The notes below the pieces were generated by a model. That model searched no databases. It was given only the letters and a program-made list of their open reading frames with translations, and was not told where the DNA came from. The position numbers were made by a program, and so were the translations under genes. 64,000 nt of DNA from Carallia brachiata (Eukaryota > Streptophyta > Magnoliopsida > Malpighiales > Rhizophoraceae), in NCBI GenBank assembly GCA_021464245.1, contig JADCRB010000013.1:11645350-11709349 (forward strand), read 5' to 3'. Below are positions 12,801 to 25,550 of the stretch, in pieces; the first letter of the stretch is position 1; each line of letters starts with the position of its first letter.

Positions 12801-13600
12801 GGAATGAGTCAAATGACCAATCCAACATTAGGGCTATGGTAGCAACATGGCCACGTCACTCGTAGCTTGGGGATAAAACTTTAGGCTAATTTATTTCTCT
12901 CTGATTTGGTGATTCATGTACCATGCAGAAGTAGTTAGTGGTTCGTTTTCGTGGCTTGGTTTCATCATTTACGTGTGATTGCCTCATTTATTAATCTAAA
13001 ATAATTGATTTTAGTATTAGTGACATAGTTTTTCAAAATTTGAAGTAAATGAATATTTAATCGTGCATTTTCTTTGCATTGTTAAAAAAAACAAACCCAT
13101 TAACTCATGATTATCCTGAATTACTTAGATATTAATGAATAACCTCTAAAATCTAAAAGTAAAAATACAATAGATTTTATATTTTGTCTTATTGTTATAA
13201 GAGAGATTGAAAAACCAAAAAAAAAAAAAAAGAAAAGCACAAAATCATCGACATTTGAATATAAAAATAAAAAGTTTTAGCAAAATGCAAGCCCAAAATA
13301 AAATCTTTTTTTAAAATATTCATAATAATTAACAGTTATTCTGTTACGTGTTAGTAAAAAAAAAAAAAAAGTTTAAAAGACATTACAGAATGCACAGCAT
13401 TTTTAAGAGATGATAGAGGAGAAGCATCGCAGCAGCGTTCTCATTTTAAAGTGAAAGGAGAAGCACTGGAGGAGACTCGACTTCTATCAACGCCTTGACT
13501 TTACAAATCACTTACCCCTCGGACAATTCCAAGAAATTTATGGCTTAATCTTTGAGACAAGACCAAGGAAAAACATTCCATGACTTCTATTTTAACTAAG

Positions 13601-14095
13601 GTTGTTAGAACTGAACCGATCATCGAACCAAAAATATTAGTAGGTCAAAATTCAATCGGTCGAATCGATATTTAAACCGGTATTTATTAATATATATATT
13701 TAAAAAAATAATTTAAAAAAATAATACTTATACATGATTATTAAATATTATTTTTTTATTTTTAAGGATTAAATTGAAAGTTTTGATAAATTTAGGACTA
13801 AATTGAAAGTTTTGATAAATTTAGGACTAAATTAAAAATTTTAATTAAATTTAAAACTCAAATTATAATTTAAATAAACATTGTGATCAAATTATAATTT
13901 ATAAAACTTTTATACCGGTTTAAACCGGTTGAATCGGGTCCAATTTTTCATCGATTTTCACCAGTTTTGATAGGTTTTTGACCGGTTCTGACCGGTCTGA
14001 GTTAATGGGCAACAGTAGCTATAAACCGGTCCAAACCTTTGGCCGGTCACTGGTTAAACCGGTTGGACCGGTCAGTCCAAACCGATTTTAACAAC
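13601..14095. mobile_element. Non-autonomous element rich in ACCGGTT motifs
   Basis: The 495-bp segment begins GTTGTTAGAACTGAACCGAT and ends ACCGATTTTAACAAC, so its ends are imperfect inverted repeats. The 3' half is dense in ACCGGTT/AACCGGT motifs. The centre carries a 29-bp direct repeat (13771-13799 and 13800-13828, AAATTGAAAGTTTTGATAAA...). ATTTTAAC occurs just outside both ends and may be part of a target duplication. It codes for nothing. Confidence 0.5.
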
Positions 14096-14578
14096 ATTGA
14101 TTTTAACACCTTGAAATTAACTTTTGATTTCAAGCTCTCACAAGTACAGATACAACTATTTCCATTTGAGTATCAATGTCTAAACCATGCATCATCCTAG
14201 CTGCTTTCTCCAATATAGCAAATTTGCTAGCTAATTCCTTTCTGACTTTCCTTTTTTTTTTTTTGCAATCATTAAAATTAGAAACCCAAAAAAAAAAAAC
14301 CCCTTTCTCTTACAAGATGTTTATAAACGAAGAGTTATTAATTATCATAATTTATACTCCTTATAGTAGACCAAATTGATTAAGAATCTTTTTGCCGTGT
14401 CATAAAAGCATCGATTGTTACTTTCTTTCTTTTTTTTTTTTTTTTACATTAAACAAAAAAGAAACAACCACACCAGAGCGTGTGTGGTCATAAACGATTT
14501 CCATTATTATGGGAATTAGATGTAAAAGGCATATTGTGGAGTTTTAAATTTATTTATTGTACGACCAAACATGAAAGA

Positions 14579-14581
<3 letters not shown>

Positions 14582-14621
<40 letters not shown>
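14582..14621. repeat. (AT)n microsatellite
   Basis: An uninterrupted run of about 20 AT units. Confidence 0.95.
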
Positions 14622-14624
<3 letters not shown>

Positions 14625-16127
14625 ATAATATTTGAACAATATGTTCTTTTTTAATAAACATTGAATAAAAATTACAATTAATAATTAATAGATAATTTTT
14701 TTAATTTTAATTTATAATTACGATAATTAAAATAACACCTTTCTTTCTTTATTTGTAAAGAAAGTGATATCTCTCGCCTGTCATTAACGATGCTTCTCTG
14801 ATAATTTGGAGTAGCTCAATGGTTAATATTCAAAACCACACTACTACGTAACCGTCATATTAGGGAGCTACAATAACTATTATATATGATATAACATAAA
14901 AAATTATATAACAATACAAGTTAACTAAAAAAAATTATATGATATATTATAAATAATTATGTGATTTATAATTAGTTATTAAAAATTAAAATTTTTTTAA
15001 TAATATATTAAAATAAAGTATATGATATATAATTAATTATTAAAAATTAAATTTTTTTTTATATATCGTATAATTTTTTTAACATATTATATATATTATT
15101 TATTATATTGTATATATAATTATGAAATTTTTTTTTGAAAATACAGCTGTTTAAGATTTTTTTTATTCAAAATTGAAACCTGAACAGGTTCGTAGTATTA
15201 TTTGCAAGTACGTAACGTTCGCTTAATAAATATCTCGTACTTCCAGCCTCTAGGAAAACGTGCGTAGTATTTTGACTTTGACTATTTTCCTCCAATTTCC
15301 TCTTCTTGTAATTAAAAACGCAGAAAAACATGTGAAAGTAATTAACGACTCAAAGATAAAATAGACGATCCAACCCAACTCAAACTTGTAGACATATTCA
15401 ACCAAAAAAAAAACTCAACCTGATAGAAGACTCGTTGTCACAAAGCTTTTTGTTGACGTGGCAAGAAATTTTTTTTATAAGAATTTATGTGAAATTTTAT
15501 AAAATTTTTTTTGTAATACTTATTATTATTCTTATCCCAATAATAATGACGTTCAAACGACTTTCTTCTATATTTAATTATAATAATTATAAAATTTAAA
15601 AGCATATATTATTGTTCGCATAATTGTACAGTCAAACAAATTTAATTTTAAATTAAATAAGTAAAAATACACCTACTAATTTTTTTATGTCTTGATTGGG
15701 AATTTTTTAAAAGAAAGCAGAAGAAAAGCAAAAATTTTTTTATTTATTTTTTATCAATATAAATAATTATCTTTTATTTTTTCTTTCATAAATTATTATT
15801 TATTTTCTTTCTCATAATTTTTAATTATTATTTTTTATTAATTATAATATTATTATTACTGTATTATTTTTTTTATTTACTTTCTAATAAAATAAACAGG
15901 GCCTTAAGATATGACCAAAAAACAAATTTTAATATTGTGTTTCGGGAGGTAATTATTTCTATGAATTTATAAGGTAGCGCCCATATTAGTATTACATGGT
16001 AAATAAATCTTATGCCATTGAATAGCATGCCACTTCGGAGACCCTCCTCGGGAAACCCAATTTTAAGATGATGACAGCTACCAGTTCTGGTCCATGTCCT
16101 CGGTCCCCTATCCTGATCCTGACATCC

Positions 16128-16135
16128 TATTTAAA
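16128..16135 (+). promoter_or_regulatory. Possible TATA box of ACX1
   Basis: TATTTAAA lies about 230 bp upstream of the ACX1 start codon, in a less AT-rich context than the surrounding spacer. The transcription start is not known, so this is a suggestion only. Confidence 0.35.
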
Positions 16136-16361
16136 CATGACATAACGCCTTCTGATGATTGCTTGTTACTGCCTGTTCTTGCTTTTCTTGCACAACACCA
16201 AGACTAAACATTCTTGAAATAACCCAAAAAAAAAAAAAAAAAAAAGACTCGATTTTCTGCAAGATATTAGGCTACAAAACAGAAGAAACTTGATTTTTTC
16301 TTTTTTTTTTGCTTTTAATTTTTGATTTGGGTTGGTTTTGAAGCGATTGAATTGAGAGAGA

Positions 16362-19300
16362 ATGGAGGGAGGAGGAGTGGACCATCTGGCGGATGAGCGG
16401 AGCAAGGCGGAGTTCGACGTGGAGGAGATGAAGATCGTGTGGGCCGGATCCCGCCACGCCTTCGAGGTCAACGATCGCGTTGCTCGTCTCGTCGCTAGCG
16501 ATCCGGTAATTATTATCTCTCTCTTTTTTTTCTCTCTAACTCGTTTGTTTCCTGAGAAAATCTCTGGTTTAAAAAGAAGAAGTAATTGTTGTGGTGTAAT
16601 GTAACGTCTGTGTGGTTTTCCAGGCATTTAGAAAGGACTACAGAGCTATGGTTGGTAGGAAGGAGTTGTTTAAGAATACTCTTAGGAAAGCAGCTTATGC
16701 TTGGAAACGTGTCATTGAGCTTCGCTTGACCGGTAAGTCTTTTTTTCGTTGATCTGGTTTTCTTAATTACACTTTTCGTTTTTTTTGGACTGGACTAGGC
16801 AAGTGATTTGGATTTCTGCCTTTGTGGTCGGGTTCGAATCCCGCCACACTCAAATGGCGGGCTAGCTCGCAACCATCCGGTCTCTTCACACTCTCCTAGG
16901 CATAGAGTAGCAATGCGCAATACTCTCTAACGGGACTGTGCTGCACCACCCGCGCTTTCTCATTTTTTACACCAAATATATGATTCCTTGTCTTGTTGTT
17001 ACAGAGGAAGAGGCTGTTAGATTAAGGTTTTATGTGGATGAGCCCGCGTTTACCGATCTTCATTGGGTAAATTACTATCCCTTGTTTTGCATTGTATAGA
17101 AATTCTTATGCATTATTAGTAGATAACTCTAGAAGTTAAGAGTGGATGAACCCATTACATCCCTTGGTGTAATGGTAAGGTTACTTGTATTCTGGAAGTC
17201 ACAGTAGCAGAAACAGCCTTTTTATGAAAAGCAATGATAAGGTTTTGTAAATTTGACCTTTCCATAGACCCACAGATCACAGTGTGGGAGCAGGGACCCA
17301 CTTTTATCAATTGTAGAAAAGGATTCTGTGTGTCTAGGATTTAGTATGTCTCTATATGCTGCCAACTAATTACCTCTCTCTGTTTTTTTTTTTTCCTTCT
17401 CTGTTTCTCGCATGGTGGGTTGGATAGGGGATGTTTGTGCCAGCTATTAAAGGACAAGGGACTGACGAGCAGCAACAGAAGTGGTTGCCTTTGGCCCATA
17501 AGATGCAGATAATTGGATGCTATGCGCAGACTGAACTTGGTCATGGCTCTAACGTTCAAGGTCTTGAAACCACTGCAACATTTGATCCTGAGACGGATGA
17601 ATTTGTCATTCATAGTCCAACATTAACTTCATCCAAAGTGAGTTATCAATTCATTGATTGTGTATGATAACCCATTTTTTGTATCAGATGGGAGAACTAT
17701 ATTTCACATTAATCTTCATGGTACACGACTTTGTAGTGGTGGCCAGGTGGACTGGGTAAAGTTTCCACACATGCTGTTGTTTATGCCCGTCTTATTACTG
17801 ATGGTAAAGAACATGGAGTGCATGGTAGGTATTGATACAATTATTTAAAATTCTCTTCCGTATTCGAATTGATCCATCGAGCATTCATTTTGCTAAAATC
17901 CAATTTCAGGCTTTATTGTCCAGCTTCGGAGCTTGGATGATCACATGCCTCTTCCTGGCATAACCGTTGGTGATATTGGAACAAAGTTTGGGAATGGCGC
18001 ATATAACAGCATGGACAATGGTGTTTTAAGATTTGACCACGTGCGAATCCCAAGGGACCAAATGTTGCAGCGGTTAGTTATCTCTTTCACACTGTTAGTT
18101 ATCTCCAGTTGAGCCCTTGTTGCTTAAGAACTATTCTATCCATAGTGTAATACGGAAATGACAATTAAGTAGTCAGAGAAATTTTAGTTCAGATATTTAT
18201 TCTTCATGTTGCTTAGTCTATATACGCCATAGTCAGTGTCATTTTTCTTCTTTCAAATATTACAGGGTTTTACAGGTTACAAGGCAAGGGAAATGTGTGC
18301 AATCCAATGTTCCAAGGCAGTTGGTCTATGGCACCATGGTGTATGTGCGGCAAACTATTGTAGCGGATGCTTCCTGCGCTTTGTCCAAGGCAGTATGCAT
18401 TGCCACAAGGTATAGTGCTGTCCGCAGACAATTTGGTTCGCAGAATGGTGGCTTAGAGACCCAGGTATCCTTCAGAATCCCACTTTCTTTAGTTCTGAAA
18501 CTTATAACGATAAATACGCTTTCAATGACTGTGGATTACTTCATTCAGCTTTACTGCTGAATTTTAGCGTAATGATTGCTTTTAAGAATTCCTTACTGAC
18601 TGCGTACTTTAGCATGAGAAAAGTATCTGGATGGAATTGGTTAATGAACAATAATGAAGGCAAAATTTGTCTGACAAATGTTTTCCATATTTATACTCCT
18701 ATGATAACAACTTGAAATTTCCGCGTTCATTGTTTGACAACTAATGTTGAAATGACTATATTTGGGCATCCTTTATGTGTTTATTTGAACATCTTGAGAA
18801 TTGTATATTTATATTACCTTGCTACTGGTCAGTTAATTGCACATTAGCATGTCAATAGTTCCCAGAAAAATATATCTAATGGTCTAAGCTTCTACCATGT
18901 TTTAGGTGATTGATTACAAGACTCAGCAAAGTAGACTCTTCCCCCTGTTGGCATCTGCATATGCTTTCAGATTTGTTGGTGAATGGTTGAAATGGCTTTA
19001 TACGGATGTGGTCCAGAGGTTGCAAGCCAAGGATTTTTCCACATTGCCAGAGGCCCATGCATGTACTGCGGGTTTGAAGTCTCTGACGACTTCTTTCACT
19101 GCTGTATGTGACTTTCACTTTTATGTTTGCCTCCTTTTCTTCAAACTTGGTTGACTCTCTCACGCTCCTCACCCCATTTTATCTTGCCATAGTCCATATC
19201 TGTCCATGATCATTAGAATGGGGATGTATTCTATGAGCTGAAATTCTATAGCAAGTTTGAACACGATCAAGCTGAATCTGGAACATTGTCTACCGATCTA

Positions 19301-21676
19301 GTTAGCTTGCTGACTTGACTGTTTTAGACGATTGTAATCCATTGTGATGAAACTATAATTTTTTTTTTTTTCACCTCTTCTAATTGTGAAAATACCTCTT
19401 GGCTTGCAGGATGCCATTGAAGAATGTAGAAAACTGTGTGGTGGCCACGGTTACCTCTGTTCCAGTGGGCTTCCTGAGTTGTTTGCTGTGTATGTCCCAT
19501 CCTGTACATATGAGGGAGACAATTTTGTGCTTCTTTTGCAGGTATGTGAAACATTCAAACTCAAATTTTGTCGTCATCTGCAGATCTACCTGTGCCTATC
19601 CAATACATAAATAGACAGGCTTGGCATTATGACTGTCTTGGTTTGTTCATGCAATGACGCATATTGACTTGTTTCCATTGAGATTCTTTCTGAAGATGGT
19701 GGCCCGTGAATGTCATTTCCTATTTTTCTTGTCAATTAGTTAGGACTACTGAAACATGGCACGTATTGGGCATCTAATGGAAATCTAACATTTTTGCTGT
19801 GGATAAAAATGCATGCGCCTGGCACTACTGATGGCTTATGAACAATAGTGGAATGTGATCGCAGGGTTACATGGTCAATTGGAAGCTAGTATTCCATTAA
19901 TTTGTACTCTTTTTTTTGGGTAAATAGAACCTTTTGTTGGGTATATATTAATTTGTACTCTAATTTGGCGAAAGTAGTCTTGGAATGTGCTTCAACTATA
20001 ATAAACTGGGACATCTATAGTTGCAGCCCTGTTATTTACATAATACATGATGTCAATGCTGGTGGGTTACTTGACCTATTTGGAATTTTAGTTTCTAAAA
20101 CTGTAACTGACTTTCTTCTTTAAAATTTTCTTTTAGGTTGCAAGGTTTCTTATGAAGACTGTTTCTCAGCTGCCTTCTGGAAACAAGCCTGTGGGAACGA
20201 CGGCTTATTTGGGAAGGGTGGAGCATCTTATGCAGTGTCGTTGTAATGTTCAAAGGGGTAAAAATTCTCTACTCAATCTCTCTTTCCCTCTCCTGGGCAG
20301 CTTTGAGTTTCTGCAATATGGGTCTGAGTAGTGATTTGCTGAATGTTAGTAGATAAATACAGATTAAGCTTCATGAATCATGGGTACAAATGCTTAGACA
20401 TAAGAATTTGTGTGGTCATGATTGATTTCAGAAACTATTCTTCTGTGATGTGACCTAAAAGCATCTGTCAATGAGGCAGTTCATTTGCGTGGAGTCGATG
20501 ATATTTGTTCTGTTTAAATTTTGATACAGCTGAGGATTGGTTAAATCCTAATGTAATACGTGAGGCATTTGAAGCCAGGGCTACTCGGATGTCTGTTGCT
20601 CGCGCTCAAAACCTTGGCAAGTTTACAAATCCTGAAGAGGGTATGTCCTATCTTCCTAGACATTTCAGACATCTGTTACTTTCCTTTTACGTGTTGTCAA
20701 AATTACCAAACATATTGAGAAGTGGTTGAAGATGCTAGAGTAATCAGAAGTATTCAAATCCGTCTGAGGCGAAATTAGATGTTATGATCCTTTGTTTGTA
20801 CCTAAATTGATGCACTTCATCTGCAAATTTAGCTACGCTGACTTGCTTATGAAATGACACGTCCTGCATATTATTGCCTAGATGCTCTCCCACCCAGCAG
20901 AGGGCAAAATTTTGCTTCTTTTGATCTTTAGCAGTCAAAAAGGTCTTGTAGCGTGCATGCCATAGATTAATTATCTACCCTTTCTACTTTTTTCTTTTTT
21001 CCTTCAGGGTTTTTGGAACTCTCAGCCGATCTAGTTGAAGCGGCAGTTGCTCATTGCCAATTGATTGTCGTTTCCAAGTAAGGCTTTCCCTTTTCCATGT
21101 GGTTGTAGTCCAAGTTGGATGCTAGAATTGATTGACTCGTACTGTTCTCTATATATGTCGCAACAATTCTCAATCCCACATCTTATTCCAGGTTCATAGA
21201 GAAATTGCAAGAAGATATACCAGGGAAAGGGTTGAAGCGACAGTTGCAGATACTATGCAACATTTACGCTTTGCACCTTTTGCACAAACATCAGGGCGAC
21301 TTTCTCGCCACTGGCTGCATTACAGCCAAGCAAGCTTCACTTGCTAACGATCAGCTAAGGTCTTTATATTCCCAGGTTAGTTTCGAGCAGTTCAGTTCAC
21401 TTTATGTTGTTCTTTTCTTCTTTGATATGCTAACTAATTGGTTTTTTTTTTTTTTTCATGAATCAGTTGCGTCCCAACGCAATTGCACTAGTAGATGCTT
21501 TTAATTACACTGATCACTTCCTGGGTTCAATTCTCGGCCGCTATGATGGAGATGTGTATCCAAAACTCTACGAGGAAGCCTGGAAGGATCCCCTGAATGA
21601 TTCGGTTGTTCCGGATGGATACCAAGAATACATTCGCCCCATGTTGAAGCAACAGCTGCGTAATGCCAGGCTGTGA
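16362..21676 (+). CDS. ACX1: Peroxisomal acyl-CoA oxidase, ACX1 type
   Basis: This FAD enzyme does the first step of peroxisomal beta-oxidation, turning acyl-CoA into trans-2-enoyl-CoA with release of H2O2. In plants ACX1-type enzymes act on medium to long chains and in jasmonate synthesis. Fourteen exons: 16362-16505, 16624-16732, 17005-17066, 17428-17637, 17737-17824, 17910-18072, 18266-18464, 18906-19103, 19410-19541, 20137-20257, 20530-20640, 21008-21077, 21192-21375 and 21467-21676. All have GT-AG borders, and the sum is 2001 nt (666 residues), the normal family size. Visible landmarks are the acyl-CoA dehydrogenase motif [28 protein letters not shown], and TYEGDN with the expected catalytic Glu near residue 426. 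The C-terminal tripeptide ARL is a PTS1 peroxisome signal. A broken copy of its last exons lies at 33137-33755. Confidence 0.97.
16796..16975 (+). mobile_element. Possible tRNA-derived SINE in ACX1 intron 2
   Basis: The intron contains GGTTCGAATCC (16832-16842), a perfect match to the tRNA internal B box. An A-box-like TAGGCAAGTGATTTGG lies about 36 bases upstream. A GC-richer body follows and then T-rich sequence. It is not a functional tRNA, because no cloverleaf can be closed around it by eye. Limits are approximate and no target duplication was found. Confidence 0.35.
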
Positions 21677-22362
21677 GTAGTAAGAAGGCTCTGCCGTGGC
21701 TATTCTGTATGCGTAATGTTTTGCATGAATAAGAACTTATTCATAAAGTTGCCTGGTTTGGTGACCAACCATGAGATGAAAGGCTGAATTTAATTATTTC
21801 ACATGCCATTGTATTAGCCCAATTGCAAATACGGGTTAAAGTTATTGCATCCCTTTGTCAATAAAAATTATTGCAAAATGTTTTTTTTTTCCCATTTCCA
21901 TTCCATCTTTGGTTTTGCTATGTAACTCATCTTTTACATAATAATTTTCGTTTTTTTTTCAGTTAATCCTATACCATGTTAAATTTTTTAAGTTGGTCAC
22001 TCTCGTTTAAATACCCTGTTCAATGGGAAAGAAGGTTTAAAACACAAAAGACTTGCAAACATCTTCCACTACAACTATAATAAGTAAATGCGTGTTTTTA
22101 TTTCAAGATTTAGATTTAATAAATGCATGCTGAAAATGAACCCAATCATAAATAGTCCTTGACCGGATATTCCTATACCAGTCCCCATTGCAACTTGCCA
22201 TCCAAATTAATATCCAATTCCCAAGTCCCAAGACGTAACATTTCCCCAGGAGTCACAACGCGTCTCCCAATTTACTGATATAAATGTATGCCAACAATTC
22301 ACATCTCCTTAAATCGCTACTCAAAATAGTGGCCATTCAGTATGCTAAACAAGTTCTAAAGC
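21677..22362. other. ACX1 3' region and RRM-like gene promoter, copy A
   Basis: Holds the ACX1 3' untranslated region, with AATAAAAATT near 21860, and the promoter of the next gene, including TATAAAT at 22279-22285. The same sequence with small differences is at 33756-34363. No other gene is seen. Confidence 0.7.
22279..22285 (+). promoter_or_regulatory. Possible TATA box of RRM-like gene, copy A
   Basis: TATAAAT is 84 bp upstream of the start codon and is conserved in copy B at 34280-34286. Confidence 0.45.
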
Positions 22363-23389
22363 ATGGCTGGAATTGGTAGTCTTGTTGACCTGTTGCTTTT
22401 CTACACACTGGAGAGACTCCTTTTCAATAGAATGGTATGCTCAATGGGAAAAAGTCCCCAAAAGGTGAAGAAAGCAATAGCCCTCTGGCTAATGCTCGAG
22501 GAAATTGGTCATCATGACCTTATCCGGACGATAAATTCATATGATAACACCACCATTGAAGCCTTGTTATACGAGGCATTGCGATGGGTGGAGTGCATCA
22601 AACCAGAAGCAGTTGAACCGACGGATTCTGATAATGGTCCTGCCTTTCCAGTCCTCTTTGAAGAGCCTGTGAACCAGAGGTTCTTCTACTATAACCGCAA
22701 TTTCATGCACAAGCGTTACCACCACATTATGGAAACAGTCTGTGACAAAATATTTGGTGAGACAAAGGCAATCGAGGTTGATGAATCTGGCGCAAGGCCA
22801 GTCGTTATAACCCTTGGAAAAATACATGCTTCAGGGTCTTCTTCTAGTGGGATACATGATCAAGTTAGTGCATCAAGGCAGCAATTAACATTGAATCCTG
22901 GAGCCATTGAAACCAATCCTGCACAAACTCCTGAAGACTCCAGGACAATGTTCCTCACATTCTCAATGGGCCATCCGCTAACCCGCGAAGAGATTGTTAA
23001 TTTCTTTACCTCGTATGCAAACATGATTGCTTTCCATCTTTGTTTTCAGTTTCACTTCACTTCTCAACACAGGCACATTCATTTATTTTTTTGGTCTGTC
23101 AGTGTCAGGATTTGAACCTTGATTACCACCAGACCCCGTGGTTAGCGGTCGATACACACATTCATTGAATTTTTAATCTTTTTGTAGGAAATGGGGTGCG
23201 GTAGTAGAAGATGTTTTCATCGAACGTACTCCACCAGGACAAGACCCGCTGTTCGGACGGATTGTGTTCAGTGATTCCAAGGTGATACCAAGGATACTTA
23301 ATGGACAGTCGAAGGCAAAATTCATGGTGAACCGTAACCATCTGTGGACTCGGATTTACGTGCCTCGACGCAGAGGAAGAAGTTCATGA
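22363..23389 (+). CDS. Plant protein with C-terminal RRM-like domain, copy A
   Basis: Two exons, 22363-23012 and 23188-23389, joined as TC|G, give 283 residues. The first ~110 residues look helical (LLLFYTLERLLFNRMV, ALWLMLEEIG, EALLYEALRWVE). The C-terminal ~90 residues read like a plant RRM-like fold: TMFLTFSMGHPLTREEIVNFF, WGAVVEDVFIE, PPGQDPLFGRIVF, KAKFMVNRNHLWTRIYVPRR, ending in a basic tail. Related plant proteins are usually annotated only as uncharacterised or nucleotide-binding alpha-beta plait proteins. RNA binding is an inference, and no partner or process is known to me. The intron holds a SINE-like insertion. A near-identical intact paralogue is at 34364-35392. It shares the + strand with ACX1, 686 bp downstream. 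Confidence 0.85.
23084..23156 (-). mobile_element. Short tRNA-derived SINE-like insertion, copy A intron
   Basis: The 73-bp insert is flanked by a perfect 10-bp repeat CACATTCATT (23074-23083 and 23157-23166). Read on the minus strand it contains GGTTCAAATCC, a tRNA B-box match, with a possible A box about 30 bases upstream, and ends in ACCAAAAAAATA. This is the structure of a tRNA-derived retroposed sequence. The same insert is in the copy B intron, so it predates the duplication. Confidence 0.6.
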
Positions 23390-23872
23390 TCACAGAAGTT
23401 GAAGCACTCAATATCATTTTGAATGATCACATTTTGTAAATCTTGCTTCAGGTGTTGCTGATTTAATTTTTTTTTGCATCCAAATTATACTCTAATTGGA
23501 ATTGGTAGATGAATCTTTTAATTGATTTCAATCATAGACCTGTCTCATTTGCCATATTTTTTTTATTTAATAATTTAATTGGACATGCATGGTATATCTA
23601 TTTATGTTGATGTTAAAAAAAAAAAAAGAAGCGGAAATTGAGATATAATTTTCTTTTTTCACATGATCATCTATCAACAACCCTTAAGTCTTAAGTTGTG
23701 GAAAAAACCACCCCCTAGAATGGAATCTCCACTATTGGCAGACTTCCTAGGAGGGGCTCTTCCAAGGGACACTTATTTTGGTGTGCTCGGGTTTTTTTTT
23801 TCCTTAGGTTCTTGCTTTTTTTTTTTTCTTTTTTTAATAAAACTCACTTATAATTATAAAATAACTATTTTG

Positions 23873-23876
<4 letters not shown>

Positions 23877-23917
<41 letters not shown>
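23877..23917. repeat. (AT)n microsatellite
   Basis: Run of about 20 AT units after the RRM-like gene, copy A. Confidence 0.95.
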
Positions 23918-23920
<3 letters not shown>

Positions 23921-25487
23921 TCTTTTACTAGCACCATTCATGTAAAGGAAAAATTTATTCGTTTTGATTGTCTATACTTTAGCAGATTTCAGTTGCATAA
24001 TATGTACTACGGTTCCCAAAAAAATAATTTACAATAAGTTCCAATAAAAAACAATCAATAATCTTTTAGACAAAAAAAAGTAATAGTTTCATGAAAAATT
24101 TTGAAAAATATGTTTAATGAAATTTCCCATAAAAACTAATAGATTGTGTTGTTTTTAGTAATAACTTCTAGCATTATTTTCTATAAATAAAATAAAATAC
24201 CTTAATTCATTAAAGAATTCAAAATACAGATAAATTTAGTCTTATAAATAAAAAAATATATATTTTTTAATCTAAAAGATCGGTATCAGTAATTGCAAAT
24301 TTTAAAAGGTAAACCTAACATATTTTTTGAAATAGTAACTGATTGGACTTCTTATCAGTAATTCCTTCTAAATATTTTACTAAATACTCATACCTTTACT
24401 TCTTCAAATTAAAAGGCAAACACACCCTTAAAAAGTAGAGCCAAATACCCCTTTATTCAAATGATTAATCCTTTGAAAATCATATGCAACTTATAAATGT
24501 TTTTTTTTTTGGGTGCAATTATGCAACTTATAAATGTGGCAGGGCTGGATACGAACATAATTCTAGGAATAATGACGTCTTTTTGTTTGTTAACAAAATA
24601 TCCTAACTGCACATCTTTAATCAATAAATACCGTTTTTTTTTTTTTGCCATTTGACTGTGGGTAAATTTTCATAAAAATCTTTTGAAAGAGGCATGAGGA
24701 CTGCATTTTTGGGTTTCCATTAATACTATATGAAGAAAGTAGGGAAGGAGAAAATGAGAAGGAAAATAATTTTGTGATATGTTATTACAGGTTATCGGAC
24801 GCTGATGCTAGGGTATAATATTAATGTTTTTTTTATTGTAGTTTGACATATAATTCATTTTTTAATATTCACTTTATAGTTTAATTTTTTTATATTGAAA
24901 ATTCCTTGACATATTATCATAATCGTTCATTGACTAGACACTTTTTTTTTTATATGTGTGGCTGCCATAACTCAATTAATTATCTTTTTTTCAAGAAAAT
25001 GAGAAAATAAAGGTTACACTCTACCATTCCAAAAAAAATTGCACTAATTATACCATACACTGGTTGGGCCTTAATACAAAACTCGTTGAGAAGCAAAATT
25101 CTATGGTCTTTTGCAAGATTATCACCATTTATCACAACGGTATAAAGTCATACGTACATTTAATCTTAGTAAATATCTTAACGAAGATTTAAATCCGTAA
25201 TCTCATATTAGAAATCGTTCAACTGCTATATTACGACCGGTTCAAAACTCATTTATTAACTGTGTCCATGTCTAAGTTTTCCTTACTATATAAAAGGCCA
25301 ACATTGTATCTTTCAAGATGTTAGACATATCAGGCACGAGCTCCAGCAACTGTGAAGATGCAGAGACGACGCATTTAATCTGTATATATATTATTAATAA
25401 TTTTATTACATATAAATTTTAATAATATGTACTTCACAAATTAAAAAAATTATAATCTTATAAAATTTATAATTAAAATTGATTTAT

Positions 25488-25492
<5 letters not shown>

Positions 25493-25546
<54 letters not shown>
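25493..25546. repeat. (AT)n microsatellite
   Basis: Run of about 27 AT units. The matching place in unit B (about 37600) lacks the long run, so it expanded in unit A or shrank in unit B. Confidence 0.9.

Positions 25547-25550
<4 letters not shown>

Larger units (their letters stand above)
9844..16361. other. Long spacer between O-fucosyltransferase and ACX1 genes
   Basis: No gene is recognised. The first few hundred bases are probably the 3' untranslated region of the upstream gene. The rest is AT-rich, with an ACCGGTT-rich element at 13601-14095, an (AT)n tract at 14582-14621, and a moderately GC-rich unassigned patch at about 11750-11950. The last few hundred bases are the ACX1 promoter. 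Confidence 0.6.

Noticed and set aside
16832..16842. Functional tRNA gene at the GGTTCGAATCC box
   Set aside because: No acceptor stem or anticodon arm can be paired around it; better explained as a SINE-like remnant.
22567..22827. Minus-strand open frames opposite the RRM-like genes (also 34568-34828)
   Set aside because: Shadows of the spliced + strand genes; present in both copies only because the sense gene is conserved.
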